A stretch of 64,000 bases of DNA from Oceanisphaera profunda. Lineage in GTDB: Bacteria > Pseudomonadota > Gammaproteobacteria > Enterobacterales > Aeromonadaceae. The translations under genes were made by a program, and so were the position numbers. Under the pieces are notes generated by a model that did no database searches, had not been told where the DNA came from, and saw only the letters and a program-made list of their open reading frames with translations. The stretch is from positions 1,860,001 to 1,924,000 of the forward strand of contig NZ_CP021377.1 in the NCBI RefSeq assembly GCF_002157895.1, read 5' to 3'. The first letter of the stretch is position 1, and the number at the start of each line of letters is the position of its first letter. Below are positions 51,543 to 61,369 of this stretch, one piece after another.

Positions 51543-52517
51543 TTATTCACCAATCTTAGAGAATTTAGCCTTTATCTGTTCAAGTCGACTGGGCGTATTT
51601 TCCATGGGTAAGCTTGACGGATCTTGAGTCCATTCTGCCAAGGAGGCGGGATAGAGGCGTACATTCTCTAAGCCTGCCAGCTCGGATAATACAAACCAGT
51701 TAGTGGCGGCCCAGTGGCCGGTATTACAAAAGGACACGGTTTCGGACGCTTTGTTTAAGCCTTGAGCTTGCACTAGCTCTTTAATCTCTGCCACCGGCCG
51801 CACGCGGTTATCGTGATCATTAAACCATTGGGCAAACGGCAGGTTTTGCGCCGTGGCGATAGTGCCGGCTGTGCTGGCGGTGGGCGCTTTGGCTTGGCCT
51901 TGATAAAAGGCCGGTGGCCGAGCGTCTAATAATTGATAGCTGCTATTCGGTTGCGCGATTTTATTCAACAGCTCTTCTTTAAAGATCACCAACTTTGGAT
52001 TAGTGCGCACCTTGATATGGCTGGCTTGCAGGGGCGTGTTGTTGGTGGTTAAGCCAGTACTGATGTGAATATCGCTAGATTGCCTGTCTTGTTGCCATTG
52101 CAGAAAGCCACCGTTGAGGATACTTAAGTCGGTCAGGCCTAAGTATTTTAAGGTCCAGTAGACGCGCGCCGTGGCACCAAAGTCGGTTTGATCACTGCCA
52201 CTGGAATACACCACTATCGGCTGTTGCGCACTAATACCAAGCTGGCGCAGCAGTTGCTCAAAATAAGCCGCATCGGCTAATTGGCCCGGGCTATTAGCAG
52301 GGCCACGCCACTGGCCATAAGGCGCAGACACGGCGCCAGCTATATGGCCGGCGGCATAATCTTCTGGGCTACGAATATCAATCAGCGTGGGTGTTGGCTC
52401 GGCTACCAGCGCGGCATTCAGCTCAGCAACCTCCAATAACGGCTGATACGTGGCAGCTTGGGCGCTGCCCCATACCAAACATAAAACAACGGCCAAACTG
52501 GCATAGAGTTGTTTCAT
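51543..52517 (-). CDS. Periplasmic two-domain rhodanese-like sulfurtransferase (324 aa)
   Basis: A thiosulfate:acceptor sulfurtransferase-like protein. A signal peptide (1-22, 'LAVVLCLVWGSAQA') exports it. Rhodanese domain 1 (about 27-145) has 'YSSGSDQTDFGATARVYWTL' with no cysteine, and domain 2 (about 180-310) has the active cysteine C264 in 'SFCNTGHWAATNW'. This matches the usual inactive-active tandem. AAGGAG precedes the ATG at 52515-52517; the longer open frame upstream is not coding. It is the first gene of an operon with the YeeE/YedE transporter and the 59-aa peptide, and probably hands sulfur to the transporter. Confidence 0.9.
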   Translation of the reverse strand: MKQLYASLAVVLCLVWGSAQAATYQPLLEVAELNAALVAEPTPTLIDIRSPEDYAAGHIAGAVSAPYGQWRGPANSPGQLADAAYFEQLLRQLGISAQQPIVVYSSGSDQTDFGATARVYWTLKYLGLTDLSILNGGFLQWQQDRQSSDIHISTGLTTNNTPLQASHIKVRTNPKLVIFKEELLNKIAQPNSSYQLLDARPPAFYQGQAKAPTASTAGTIATAQNLPFAQWFNDHDNRVRPVAEIKELVQAQGLNKASETVSFCNTGHWAATNWFVLSELAGLENVRLYPASLAEWTQDPSSLPMENTPSRLEQIKAKFSKIGE

Positions 52518-52617
52518 CGGAATACTCCTTAAATTATGTGTTTGCTTAGGGCTACCATAAGAGCTGTATTTTTGCGTGGCACAGGGTTGCACCTCACTTC
52601 TCACCCCTCACGATCCC

Positions 52618-53505
52618 TTAAACAATATCCAATGACGTTTTACGATTAGGTGCGGGAAAGGCCTTATCTAGGCGCGCTAATACTTCATCGCTTAATTGAA
52701 TATTAAGAGCCTCGGCATTTTGCTGTACATGCTGGGGCTGTACGGCTTTGGGGATAGCAATTAAGTCGCGTTGGCCGTCTGTGGGGCGAATCGCCCAAGC
52801 CAGTAATAATTGCGGTACGCTGATATTTAGCTCTTTGGCCACCGCTTGCAGTTCGCTATTAGACAGTAGGTCGCGGCGTAAGCTGCCACCTTGGGCCAGT
52901 GGGCAATAACCCATAGTCGGTATGTGTTGCTCACGCTGCCAAGGCCGTAACGAGTGCTCAATACCGCGGGAGCCTAAGTGATACAGCACTTGGTTTACGG
53001 CTGTACTTTGGCCGGTCAAGGAACCGCTTAGCGCATGCCACTCTTGGGCTTCACTTAAATCAAAGTTAGAAATGCCAAAGCGTTTTATTTTGCCGTCGTT
53101 TCGTAGTTGCTCAAAGGCGGCGAGAGTTTCTGCTAGCGGAATACTGCCGGGCCAGTGCAGCAGGTACAGGTCGAGGTAATCGGTGCCTAATCGTTGCAAG
53201 CTGGCTTCGCAGGCTTGAATACCGCTGCGCTTGCCCGCATTCCAGGGATAAACTTTAGAGACTAAAAATGCCTGCTCGCGTCGGCCTTGCAAGGCTTGGC
53301 CCACTACTTCTTCGGCACCGCCGTCCCCGTACATTTCGGCGGTATCAATCAAGGTCAGCCCTAAGTCCAGCCCTTGTTGCAGTGCGCGCACTTCATCTTG
53401 GCGCGGGGCTAAACCTTCCCCCATATACCAAGTGCCTTGGCCGATGGCGGGGAGCGCAATGGCGGGCTCGGTGGTGGTGGCTTTTAGGATAACGGTAGCG
53501 TCCAT
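52618..53505 (-). CDS. Aldo/keto reductase (295 aa)
   Basis: A NADPH-dependent (alpha/beta)8-barrel oxidoreductase. The catalytic tetrad is visible as D and Y in 'LIDTAEMYGDG', K in 'FLVSKVYPWN' and H in 'LYLLHWPGS', with 'FGISNFDLSEAQEW' and the C-terminal 'IAIPKAVQPQHVQQN' cofactor loop. The substrate is unknown. AGAGGT precedes the ATG. It is upstream of the rhodanese gene on the same strand, but about 100 bp of GTGAGG-rich sequence separates them, so co-transcription is uncertain. Confidence 0.92.
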   Translation of the reverse strand: MDATVILKATTTEPAIALPAIGQGTWYMGEGLAPRQDEVRALQQGLDLGLTLIDTAEMYGDGGAEEVVGQALQGRREQAFLVSKVYPWNAGKRSGIQACEASLQRLGTDYLDLYLLHWPGSIPLAETLAAFEQLRNDGKIKRFGISNFDLSEAQEWHALSGSLTGQSTAVNQVLYHLGSRGIEHSLRPWQREQHIPTMGYCPLAQGGSLRRDLLSNSELQAVAKELNISVPQLLLAWAIRPTDGQRDLIAIPKAVQPQHVQQNAEALNIQLSDEVLARLDKAFPAPNRKTSLDIV

Positions 53506-53701
53506 GATGACCTCTTGGCTGATGTTAGGGTAATGGGGTAAGTATTTTTATAAGTGCTTTTATACTGTACTTTTTATAGTGTGCTGGCCAATATGTTGGC
53601 CGAGCAAGACGGCTATTGCAACGCAGACGCGGCGGGTTAACTGCCGGTGTTAAGTAACATTATTTTATTAAGTGATTTTCATAACACAGCAGGAGGCTGA
53701 T

Positions 53702-54028
53702 ATGACCACCTTTGATAAAGATGAATCCACAGAACTGGCTGCAGTGCGCCGCCGACTGCGGTTGGAAGATTTAAATCAGTTACAAATTGAATTGCTGGCT
53801 AAAGAGTTTCAACAAGAGCCGGGCGTGGTCAAGGTGGTGGTGCGTAAGCAATGGTTAGAAATCGAATACGACGCCAATCAATTAACGCTAGAGCGGGTAA
53901 TAGCCGTACTTGAAGACTTTGGCGGCGAGCTGTCTGCAGATTGGTGGACCGCCCTTAAGACCAGCTGGTATCAAAAACGCGAAGAAAAACTGCGTGCGCA
54001 ATCGGAAGAAGATAAGCCCGAGCTGTAA
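53702..54028 (+). CDS. Small HMA-like-fold protein without the metal cysteines (108 aa)
   Basis: I do not recognise a named family. The central part ('GVVKVVVRKQWLEIEYDAN' to 'RVIAVLEDFGGEL') has the beta-alpha-beta-beta-alpha pattern of heavy-metal-associated domains, but the CxxC loop is absent; residues before it are 'KEFQQEP'. The C-terminus is tryptophan-containing ('DWWTALKTSWYQ') and charged. GGAGG lies eight bases before the ATG at 53702, which decides the start. It is monocistronic, divergent from the aldo/keto reductase gene. It may be a degenerate metallochaperone or a small cytosolic protein with another role. Confidence 0.6.
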   Translation: MTTFDKDESTELAAVRRRLRLEDLNQLQIELLAKEFQQEPGVVKVVVRKQWLEIEYDANQLTLERVIAVLEDFGGELSADWWTALKTSWYQKREEKLRAQSEEDKPEL

Positions 54029-54099
54029 AGCCGTAAGTTAAAATGAGCCCGGGCCAGACGATACCGCCGACGAAACGGTGTTTATCTTTAATTGTTCGC

Positions 54100-55020
54100 T
54101 TAAAGCTGACGGTTTAACGCTTCGCCTAAGATCCCTTGATGCTTTTCTAATTGAGCCTGAGCTGGCGCTTTTTCTAAGCCAGAAAGCAGCATTAAAATGG
54201 CCAACTTCACTTGATTATCTGCGGCTTTAAGTGCCTCCATGGCTTGCTGCTCAGTCGCGTCGGTGGCTTGCATGACGATGCGCAGTGCACGGGTTTGCAG
54301 CTTAAAGTTGCTGGCATGAAGATCAACCATCAGATTCTGATATACCTTGCCGATGCGGATCATGCTGGCGGTGCTGAGCATATTGAGCACCAGCTTTTGC
54401 GCGGTGCCAGACTTTAAACGAGTAGAGCCCGTTATCACCTCAGCGCCCACATTAGGCTCGATGGCGATATTCGCCAATCGCCCAATGGCCGAGCCGCTGT
54501 TACACGCCAATGCCACAGTAGTGGCGCCTATGTGGCGTGCATACTCAAGGCCGCCCAATACATAGGGCGTGCGGCCACTGGCGGCGATGCCCACGACCAC
54601 GTCTTTGTGAGTTAATGCGATCTGGCGTAAATCTTCTGCACCCAATTCCACATTATCTTCCGCACCTTCTTGGGCGCGAAACATGGCCTCGGGGCCACCG
54701 GCAATTAAGCCGATCACCATATCGCTGGGCACACTAAAGGTCGGCGGACATTCGGAAGCATCCAGCACGCCGAGTCTGCCACTGGTGCCTGCACCCATAT
54801 AAATTAATCGACCGCCTTGCTGGAACGCCGCCACAATCGCATCTACCGCTTGGGTGATGGCCGGTAGCACTTGGGCCACGGCAGTGGGCACCTGCTGGTC
54901 TTGAGCATTAATAGTGGTGAGCAGCTCAAACGTATTCAGCTTATCAATATTTAAAGTATCAGGATTACGCCCCTCGGAGGCAAGTTTGGCTAAGTCGTTC
55001 AGTAAGCTTGAGCTGGGCAT
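54100..55020 (-). CDS. murQ: N-acetylmuramic acid 6-phosphate etherase (306 aa)
   Basis: This SIS-fold lyase cleaves the lactyl ether of MurNAc-6-phosphate to GlcNAc-6-phosphate and D-lactate in cell-wall recycling. The phosphosugar site is '[20 protein letters not shown]' (about 74-93) with the catalytic glutamate in 'ASECPPTF', and the second block is '[14 protein letters not shown]'. AAGGAG lies before the ATG. It acts directly after AnmK; anmK is upstream on the same strand but separated by a 354-bp gap. Confidence 0.96.
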   Translation of the reverse strand: MPSSSLLNDLAKLASEGRNPDTLNIDKLNTFELLTTINAQDQQVPTAVAQVLPAITQAVDAIVAAFQQGGRLIYMGAGTSGRLGVLDASECPPTFSVPSDMVIGLIAGGPEAMFRAQEGAEDNVELGAEDLRQIALTHKDVVVGIAASGRTPYVLGGLEYARHIGATTVALACNSGSAIGRLANIAIEPNVGAEVITGSTRLKSGTAQKLVLNMLSTASMIRIGKVYQNLMVDLHASNFKLQTRALRIVMQATDATEQQAMEALKAADNQVKLAILMLLSGLEKAPAQAQLEKHQGILGEALNRQL

Positions 55021-55374
55021 TTAATACTCCTTAAAAAGGGCGTGAAGAGTGAAGCGTAAAGAGGGCGAGATAACACCAAGCCTCAAGCCCCTTTGCAACG
55101 ACTCTTTGCTACTAGATGCACGGAACCCTCGGGAAAATTAAAATGAGATAAGGTCGACAAGTGATAAGTGATTTTTAATGGTAAGTTCCAAAGTCCTGCC
55201 CGCTGATGGTTTGGTATTTGGCCCTTGCTCATATAGCTTTGGTTTTTTCAGATCTGATCTCTATTTTTCCGTGTTCTTCCGTGGATTCCGTTGCAGATAT
55301 ATCTTTTGGTCTATCTTGGTAATTAGTTATTGCCCTTAACGTACAGCGTATGGCGTTACTGGTGCCTGCAGGAC
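55021..55374. other. 354-bp gap between anmK and murQ
   Basis: No gene is seen. It contains TTTCAGATCTGATCTC followed by TATTTTTCCGTG (from about 55236), a block repeated at 2492-2521, and a GTGAAGAGTGAAGCG minisatellite-like stretch at 55031-55065. It presumably carries a separate murQ promoter. Confidence 0.55.
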
Positions 55375-56526
55375 TTACGGTAAATGAATCGCTCCCAAAA
55401 TGGCCGGTCGGCTGGCGCCGGTGACGGCGGGCAGATTACCTGGCAAGCCGTGTAACGTTTGATGGGCCAGCCAAGCAAAGGCCATGGCTTCCATGGCGTC
55501 CATGTCTACCCCAGCGCTGTTGGTGGTGGTCACCTGCCAGTTAGGCAATAACGCAGTTAAGCGCTGCATTAATAATGGATTATGACCGCCGCCGCCGCAG
55601 ACCAATAGCTGGCCTGTAGGCATGGTTTGAGTCGCAGTTGTGGGCTTAGTTGCATAGCCTGTTACTTGGTCGACGATGGCGCTGGCGCTAAATTCAGTCA
55701 AGGTAGCTTGTACATCCAGCGCATTGATTGCGCCGCACTGTGCTTGATGTTCTTGTAAATGAGCGGCCAGCCAGTGTGGGCTAAACAGCTCACGGCCCGT
55801 GCTTTTAGGGGCGGGCAATGCCAGCCAAGGCTCGTCCAGCAAGCGCGCTAATAAATCGCTGTTTACTTGGCCCTGTAAACCAAAGGCGGCGCCTTTATCA
55901 AACGGCTGCCCCCATTGCTGTTGGCACCAAGCGTCCAGCAACATATTGCCAGGGCCCACGTCAAAGCCCTGCACGGGTTGCTGGGGGTCGAGCACGGTAA
56001 TATTGGCGATACCGCCAATATTGACCACTATGCGCAGCTGCTTAGTATCGGCCAATACTTGCTGATGAAAGGCCGGCACCAAAGGTGCCCCTTGGCCGCC
56101 GAGCGCCATGTCTTTACGACGAAAATCGTTAATTGTGATAATGCCGGTCAGCGCGGCGACGCGATTACCATCACCTAATTGCAGCGAGAAAGGCAAGTCA
56201 CCATAGGGCTGATGCCACAGAGTTTGGCCATGACAGCCGATGGCGCGCACTTGGTTTGCCTGCGTGCCGGACTCTTGCAGTAACTGCAGCACTATCTCTG
56301 CATAAGCTTGGCCGAGCTCGGCATCCAGCTCACCCCAGAGTTGGGCGCTAATGGGCGTGCCATTAGCCACATCCAGCAGGCGCTGGCGCAAGGCTTTGGC
56401 AAAAGGGCGAGTGGTACTGGCTGTTAGCTGAGCTTGGTGGCCATTGGTGGCCATTAATACCGCATCTATGCCATCTAAGCTGGTGCCCGACATAATGCCG
56501 ATATAAAGCTCAAGCGGGCTGGCCAT
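55375..56526 (-). CDS. anmK: Anhydro-N-acetylmuramic acid kinase (383 aa)
   Basis: This kinase converts 1,6-anhydro-MurNAc from peptidoglycan turnover to MurNAc-6-phosphate, the MurQ substrate. It has the ASKHA-type fold with 'IGIMSGTSLDGIDAVLMAT' at the N-terminus, 'AIGCHGQTLWHQPYGD', 'NIGGIANITVL', 'GFDVGPGNMLLDAW' and 'LVCGGGGHNPLLM' for ATP. The start ATG overlaps the stop of a small lipoprotein gene (TAATG), so the two are coupled. Length is normal (E. coli 369 aa). Confidence 0.96.
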   Translation of the reverse strand: MASPLELYIGIMSGTSLDGIDAVLMATNGHQAQLTASTTRPFAKALRQRLLDVANGTPISAQLWGELDAELGQAYAEIVLQLLQESGTQANQVRAIGCHGQTLWHQPYGDLPFSLQLGDGNRVAALTGIITINDFRRKDMALGGQGAPLVPAFHQQVLADTKQLRIVVNIGGIANITVLDPQQPVQGFDVGPGNMLLDAWCQQQWGQPFDKGAAFGLQGQVNSDLLARLLDEPWLALPAPKSTGRELFSPHWLAAHLQEHQAQCGAINALDVQATLTEFSASAIVDQVTGYATKPTTATQTMPTGQLLVCGGGGHNPLLMQRLTALLPNWQVTTTNSAGVDMDAMEAMAFAWLAHQTLHGLPGNLPAVTGASRPAILGAIHLP

Positions 56527-56732
56527 TACCAGTCGCTCGGCAGGGCTTGCACTGGGCTAACGGGCACGCTGATCACGCCATTTTCAAATGGCTGCGGGCC
56601 GGCAGGCGCAGGTTTTTTCACGGCCGCTATCGGCTTAACCGGTGCCGGAGGGGGTGGCGTATTACAAGCACTAAGGGCCAAAGATAAGCTCAAACAAACC
56701 AATGAATTACGCAAAAAATGCTGCACTAGCAT
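56526..56732 (-). CDS. Short proline-rich predicted lipoprotein upstream of anmK (68 aa)
   Basis: I do not recognise a family. The signal 'LVCLSLSLALSACNT' has a good lipobox (LSAC, cysteine at about position 22 of the protein). The mature part is proline- and alanine-rich ('TPPPPAPVKP', 'KKPAPAGPQP') and ends 'VSPVQALPSDW'. I start at the ATG at 56730-56732; the open frame continues upstream without a signal-like start. The stop codon shares one base with the anmK start, implying co-translation. It could be a small cell-envelope lipoprotein tied to wall recycling by operon only. Confidence 0.7.
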   Translation of the reverse strand: MLVQHFLRNSLVCLSLSLALSACNTPPPPAPVKPIAAVKKPAPAGPQPFENGVISVPVSPVQALPSDW

Positions 56733-56952
56733 GACTCCATAACAGAACGGGCAGACGCGAACGAGGCTTGCCATAGGTAATAACGCACAGTTGTAAACTG
56801 TCTACGACAGAATATCAAAGCAATATCAGGGATCGTAAGTAGTTTGTCGAGTGCCACGCGTAATTCGTCAAAGTTTAGCGCAATAGCGCCAACCCTTTAG
56901 GCGTTGAGTGGGTGTCTTTTGTGCAGGGCTAAGCTTAGTGATGTTGGTAGGA

Positions 56953-58077
56953 TTAGGGTTTATCTTTTACTGAGCGCTTATCGCTGGCGGCTGAAAACTC
57001 ACTCGCAGGGGACGGGTGTTGGCCAAAGAAAGATAAGATAGCTTCGAGTGCTTGGCGGCGCTCATTATCTCGCTCCAAAAATAATTCATGTGCGGCTTTT
57101 TTAATGCGTTTAGGTCGACCACCCTCACAAGCGGGCAGGGCCTGGCAAAAACGGTCTTGCGCCTTATTATCTACTACCACGTCTTGGTCTGCTTGCAGCA
57201 CTAAGGTGGGTGTGGTGATGCGGCCCGCTTGCGCTATGGCTTGCTCGCCGGCGTTAAAGGCTTGCTGTAACCATTGAGTGCTCACGCCGCCTAGTTGAAC
57301 CTCAGGCGTCAGTTGATATTGATCGATAAACAGCTGATAGCGTACTTCACTGTGGGTAAGCACATTATCTTTAAAAGGTACGGCTTGATAGTCCCTTTGG
57401 CTGGGCGCGTAGCAGGCCGTATGACCCAGCCAATGGCAGCCTTTATTGAGGACGCTGAGTAACCCCTTCGCTAACCAGTGCGGCAGTGGCTGCACATAAA
57501 TACCTATCATGGGCGAAGACAGTGCCGCCGCTTGTACGCGTACTTGAGTTTGGCTGAGCCAGAGTGCGGAGATGGTGCCGCCCATGGAATGGGCCAAGAC
57601 ATAAAGCGGCTGTGCGGGATCTTTCAATACCACTTGCTGCACGAACTGCTCAAGATCTTGCACGTAGTCATCAAAGTCGGCCACGTAGCCCACATCGGGA
57701 TTAGCCAGCAGCCGAGGCGCTAGGCCTTGGCCGCGATGATCGTATAAATAAACGTTATAGCCGTTATTGAATAAATCCAGCGCCAGCTCTTGGTACTTAA
57801 GGTAGCTTTCGGTGCGGCCATTGACCACGATAATGGTCTTTTGATGCTGGGTGTTAACCAGTTTGGCATAGGGGAGCGAGAGGTCGTCGTGGCTTAAGAA
57901 ATGGCCTTGTTGTACTTGTGCTTGCCAGTGTGCCGCCAACCCCGCTATGCCAAGCTCACTGAGCTCGGTGGCGGTAGTTAATTGCGGGGCAGCAAGGGCC
58001 TTATTCATCGTCAGGCCAGTCATAAATAGACTACTCATAAATAGGTAAGTCCCGAGCAACAACAGACGGCTGAACAT
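56953..58077 (-). CDS. Alpha/beta hydrolase, lysophospholipase/monoacylglycerol-lipase-like, exported (374 aa)
   Basis: A serine hydrolase of the PldB/monoacylglycerol-lipase type (Hydrolase_4). An N-terminal hydrophobic stretch (about 3-30) looks like a signal peptide or anchor. Catalytic motifs are 'YLYDHRGQGLA' before the lid, the nucleophile serine in 'YVLAHSMGGTISALWL' near 165, 'LVLQADQDVVVDN' with the acid residue, and histidine in 'IKKAAHELFLERDNERR'. The start follows GGAG (ATG at 58075-58077). The product probably cleaves lysophospholipids or monoglycerides in the periplasm. It is downstream of spoT on the same strand but has its own gap of 137 bp. Confidence 0.88.
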   Translation of the reverse strand: MFSRLLLLGTYLFMSSLFMTGLTMNKALAAPQLTTATELSELGIAGLAAHWQAQVQQGHFLSHDDLSLPYAKLVNTQHQKTIIVVNGRTESYLKYQELALDLFNNGYNVYLYDHRGQGLAPRLLANPDVGYVADFDDYVQDLEQFVQQVVLKDPAQPLYVLAHSMGGTISALWLSQTQVRVQAAALSSPMIGIYVQPLPHWLAKGLLSVLNKGCHWLGHTACYAPSQRDYQAVPFKDNVLTHSEVRYQLFIDQYQLTPEVQLGGVSTQWLQQAFNAGEQAIAQAGRITTPTLVLQADQDVVVDNKAQDRFCQALPACEGGRPKRIKKAAHELFLERDNERRQALEAILSFFGQHPSPASEFSAASDKRSVKDKP

Positions 58078-58214
58078 AACAGGCTCCAAACGTTTAACGC
58101 AGTATTGAGCGGGTGGGCAAGATAGCGCTCAGATATTACCCGTGCGGACTCTTCGCTTAAGATTTGACGTTAATTTTAAGCACAGCTGAGTGCTAAAACA
58201 AAGCTGTGTTGGGA

Positions 58215-60331
58215 TTATTTACGTAAGCGGAATACTTTCAATACATTGGGCGTCACACGAATTTTGCGCATAATATTGGCTAAATGCACGCGGCTCTTAG
58301 TGGTAATGAGCAGCTCGACTAAGTAAACGCGGCCATCTTTTTCTTCGGTGGCAATGTTATGAATATTGGCGCCGGTGGCGGCAATCACGTTGGCCAGTGC
58401 GGCTAAGGCACCATGGTGGTTGATAAGCTCGATACCGATTTCGGTTTTAAATTCAAAGTCGAAGTCTTGCTCCATGTCCCATTGTACTGGCAGGTACTTT
58501 TCTTGTTCTTTAGCGTAGCCGCGAATATTTTTACAAGACTCAAGATGCACCACTAAACCCCGACCTGGGCTGATGTGCGCCACGATAGGATCGCCGGGAA
58601 TAGGGCGGCAACAGTTGGCAAAGTTCAGCAACATGTCGTCTGCTCCGCGGATCGGCATCTTCTTCGAGTTTTTGCTGGTTTCAATGGGCGCGTCATTGAC
58701 ATCAGCGAGCAAGCGGCGTGCCACCACCACACTCATGGCGTTACCCAAGCCAATATCCGCCATTAGGCTGCTGATAGAGCCATGTTTGGTGTCTTTTAAC
58801 ACTTTTTCGACGCGTTCTACCGAAATGTCTTCGATATTTTTCGCGCCCAAGGCGTGATTAAGCAAACGCTTACCCAGCAACACTGACTCTTCGGTACGCA
58901 AATTCTTCAAGAATTGGCGAATCTTGGTGCGGGCCCGTGAGGTAACCACAAAGTTCAGCCAAGCCGCATTCGGGCGAGCTGTGGGTGCGGTAATGATCTC
59001 TATGGTTTGGCCTGAGTGCAAACGCTGACTGAGCGAATAAGGCTGGCGATCAACGCGGGCACCTACGCAGGCATGGCCAATGTCAGTGTGTACCGCATAG
59101 GCAAAGTCGACCGCAGTCGCGCCAGAGGGGAGCTCTAAGATGCGACCTTCAGGGGTAAATACATAGATTTCATCGGGGAACAGGTCAGTTTTAACCCCCT
59201 CGATAAACTCAAATGAGGAGCCGGCACTTTGCTGTAATTCCAACAAGCTTTGCATCCAACGTTCGGCGCGTACTTGTGCCGTGGTATTAGAGCGCTCAGC
59301 CTCGTGTTTATAGGCCCAGTGTGCTGCCACGCCTTTATCGGCCATTTGATCCATGTATTCGGTACGGATCTGCACTTCTACCGGCAAGCCGTGGGGGCCC
59401 ACTAAAGAGGTATGCAATGACTGATAACCGTTGGTTTTAGGAATGGCGATGTAGTCTTTAAAGCGGCCAGGTCTGGGCTTATACAAGGTATGCATTTGGC
59501 CTAACACCCGGTAACAGGTGTCGATATCTTTAACGATGACGCGAAATGCGTAGATATCCATGACTTCGTGAAACTGCAGTTCTTTTTTTACCATCTTGTT
59601 ATAGATGGAGAACATGTTTTTCTCACGGCCCAACACAGTGGCATCTATGTTTGCATCTTCGATGCGGCCCCTGACTTCTTCAAAAATAGACTGAATAATT
59701 TCCCGTCTATTGCCCCGCGCGCGGCGCACCGACTCGCGCAATACGCGGGTACGCATCGGATATAAGGCTTCTAGCCCTAATTCTTCCAGCTCATTCTTGA
59801 TGCTGTGAATACCGAGGCGGTTAGCGATGGGGCATGAATTTCGAGGGTTTCGCGGGCAATGCGGCGGCGCTTATCGGGCCGTAAGGAGCCGAGCGTGCGC
59901 ATATTGTGGGTGCGGTCAGCGAGCTTAATCAGGATGACCCGAATGTCTTGGGTCATGGCCAGCACCATCTTGCGGAAGTTCTCAGTCTGGGCTTCTTTGT
60001 GATCTCTAAACTTAATTTTCTCGAGCTTAGAAACCCCTTCGACCAATTCCGCCACCGCCTCGCCAAACTGCACGGCTAATACGGCTTTGGTGGTGGCGGT
60101 GTCTTCGATGACGTCATGCAACAGCGCCGCCATCAGAGTTTCATGATCAAGATGCATCTCTGCCAGAATGCGCGCCACCGCCACCGGATGGGTGATGTAA
60201 GGCTCGCCACTAGAACGAGTTTGCCCCTGATGCGCGTCTCTCGCCACCACATAAGCGGCGGTGAGCTGCTCTATCTGGTCGGCGGGAAGGTAGCTTGAGG
60301 CAAGCTCTTTAAGAGATTCAAATAGATACAA
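58215..60331 (-). pseudogene. spoT: Bifunctional (p)ppGpp synthetase/hydrolase SpoT, interrupted by a one-base frameshift
   Basis: Two adjacent frames together give a full SpoT of about 705 aa (E. coli 702). The 5' piece starts at TTG (60329-60331, GGAG upstream) with the same MYLFESL start as E. coli SpoT. It contains the HD hydrolase motifs 'THPVAVARIL' and 'ALLHDVIEDT'. The frame is lost at a G4 run (59829-59832 on the plus strand), just after 'RETLEIHAP'; restoring one base yields 'IANRLGIHSIKNELEELG' and continues into the synthetase ('GREKNMFSIYNKM', 'YRVLGQMHTLYKPRPG'), TGS and ACT domains to 58215. As read, the product would be a truncated hydrolase-only protein. A sequencing or assembly error in the homopolymer is quite possible since spoT is usually essential with relA. 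It is third in gmk-rpoZ-spoT. Confidence 0.9.
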
Positions 60332-60411
60332 TAGGGACTCCGGTCATCGAAGCTATTAACATGCAGGCATAAATTAAGGCCCGTTTAGGTAAACGGGCGC
60401 TTGGATTTAGC

Positions 60412-60690
60412 TTACAACAAACGACCTTCGGCAATAGCAGCTACGGCGGCCAGTTCGGCGGCATCCATTTCTTGCTGCTCTTGGCGGTCTTGCACATCCA
60501 TCATTGCATGGTTAACTAAGCCTTGCTCAATTTCACGCAGTGCAACAACGGTGGGCTTGTCATTCTCGAGGGGTACCAGCGCTTCTTTGCCCTGGGTTGC
60601 CAATTGGCGAGCGCGACGAGAAGCAACCAACACTAAATCAAAACGATTGCCTACCTGCTCAACAGCATCTTCAACAGTAACGCGTGCCAT
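60412..60690 (-). CDS. rpoZ: DNA-directed RNA polymerase omega subunit (92 aa)
   Basis: A small subunit that assists RNA polymerase assembly and forms part of the ppGpp site. The typical N-terminus '[29 protein letters not shown]' is present as conserved blocks, followed by '[17 protein letters not shown]' and an acidic/alanine tail. GGAG precedes the ATG at 60688-60690; the open frame extends four codons further. It sits between gmk and spoT as in most gammaproteobacteria, with an 80-bp gap to spoT. Confidence 0.97.
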   Translation of the reverse strand: MARVTVEDAVEQVGNRFDLVLVASRRARQLATQGKEALVPLENDKPTVVALREIEQGLVNHAMMDVQDRQEQQEMDAAELAAVAAIAEGRLL

Positions 60691-60739
60691 AAAGGACTCC
60701 AATGATTAAAAAAGGTGCAAAATTCTAATGGATTTTAGC

Positions 60740-61369
60740 TTATTCCGCCAGCAAACCGTCAAGTAAGTTCTGAAAACGTATGGCTTGTTTCTCAGTACTG
60801 GCTCGTTCGGCCTCAATAATGGCACTGAGGCGATCGAGTGCATGGTCAAAGTTATCATTAACCAGCAAGTAGTCATATTCGTCGTAATGGGACATTTCTG
60901 ACACAGCCTTGTCCATTCTACCCTTTATTACCTCAGCCGTATCTTGCTGACGCGCATTTAAACGTCGTTCCAGCTCAACTCGGCTTGGAGGCAATACAAA
61001 AATAGACTTGGCACTGGGAGATTGCGCGCGGATTTGTCGCGCCCCTTGCCAGTCGATATCGAGTAAAATATCGATACCTTTTTCCAATTGCTCGTCAATC
61101 CACTCTCGTGAGGTGCCGTAGTAGTTGTCAAATACTTGAGCCCACTCATAAAAAGCACCACGTTCAATCAGCGTTTGAAACTCAGGCTGACTAACGAAGT
61201 GATAATGAATGCCGTCTACTTCACCTGGTCGCGCTGAGCGCGTGGTATGTGAGACGGAGACCTGCAGCATACCATCTATGCTGGGGCGATCGAGCAGGCC
61301 GCGGATCAGGCTGGATTTGCCTGCACCACTAGGGGAAGAAATAATAAATAAGGTACCGCAGTGCGCCAT
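60740..61369 (-). CDS. gmk: Guanylate kinase (209 aa)
   Basis: This kinase phosphorylates GMP to GDP. The P-loop is '[16 protein letters not shown]' (about 10-25), the GMP site includes '[19 protein letters not shown]', and '[15 protein letters not shown]' is the Walker B region. The start is the ATG at 61367-61369 (MAHCGTL), which fits the 207-aa E. coli enzyme; an open frame continues 40 codons further but has no similarity. A terminator-like hairpin lies about 85 bp upstream on the same strand. It is the first gene of gmk-rpoZ-spoT and is a known ppGpp target in some bacteria. Confidence 0.97.
   Translation of the reverse strand: MAHCGTLFIISSPSGAGKSSLIRGLLDRPSIDGMLQVSVSHTTRSARPGEVDGIHYHFVSQPEFQTLIERGAFYEWAQVFDNYYGTSREWIDEQLEKGIDILLDIDWQGARQIRAQSPSAKSIFVLPPSRVELERRLNARQQDTAEVIKGRMDKAVSEMSHYDEYDYLLVNDNFDHALDRLSAIIEAERASTEKQAIRFQNLLDGLLAE

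Noticed and set aside
59777-60331. A separate small alarmone hydrolase gene
   Set aside because: It aligns with the N-terminal third of SpoT and joins the downstream frame exactly after adding one base, so it is one broken gene.
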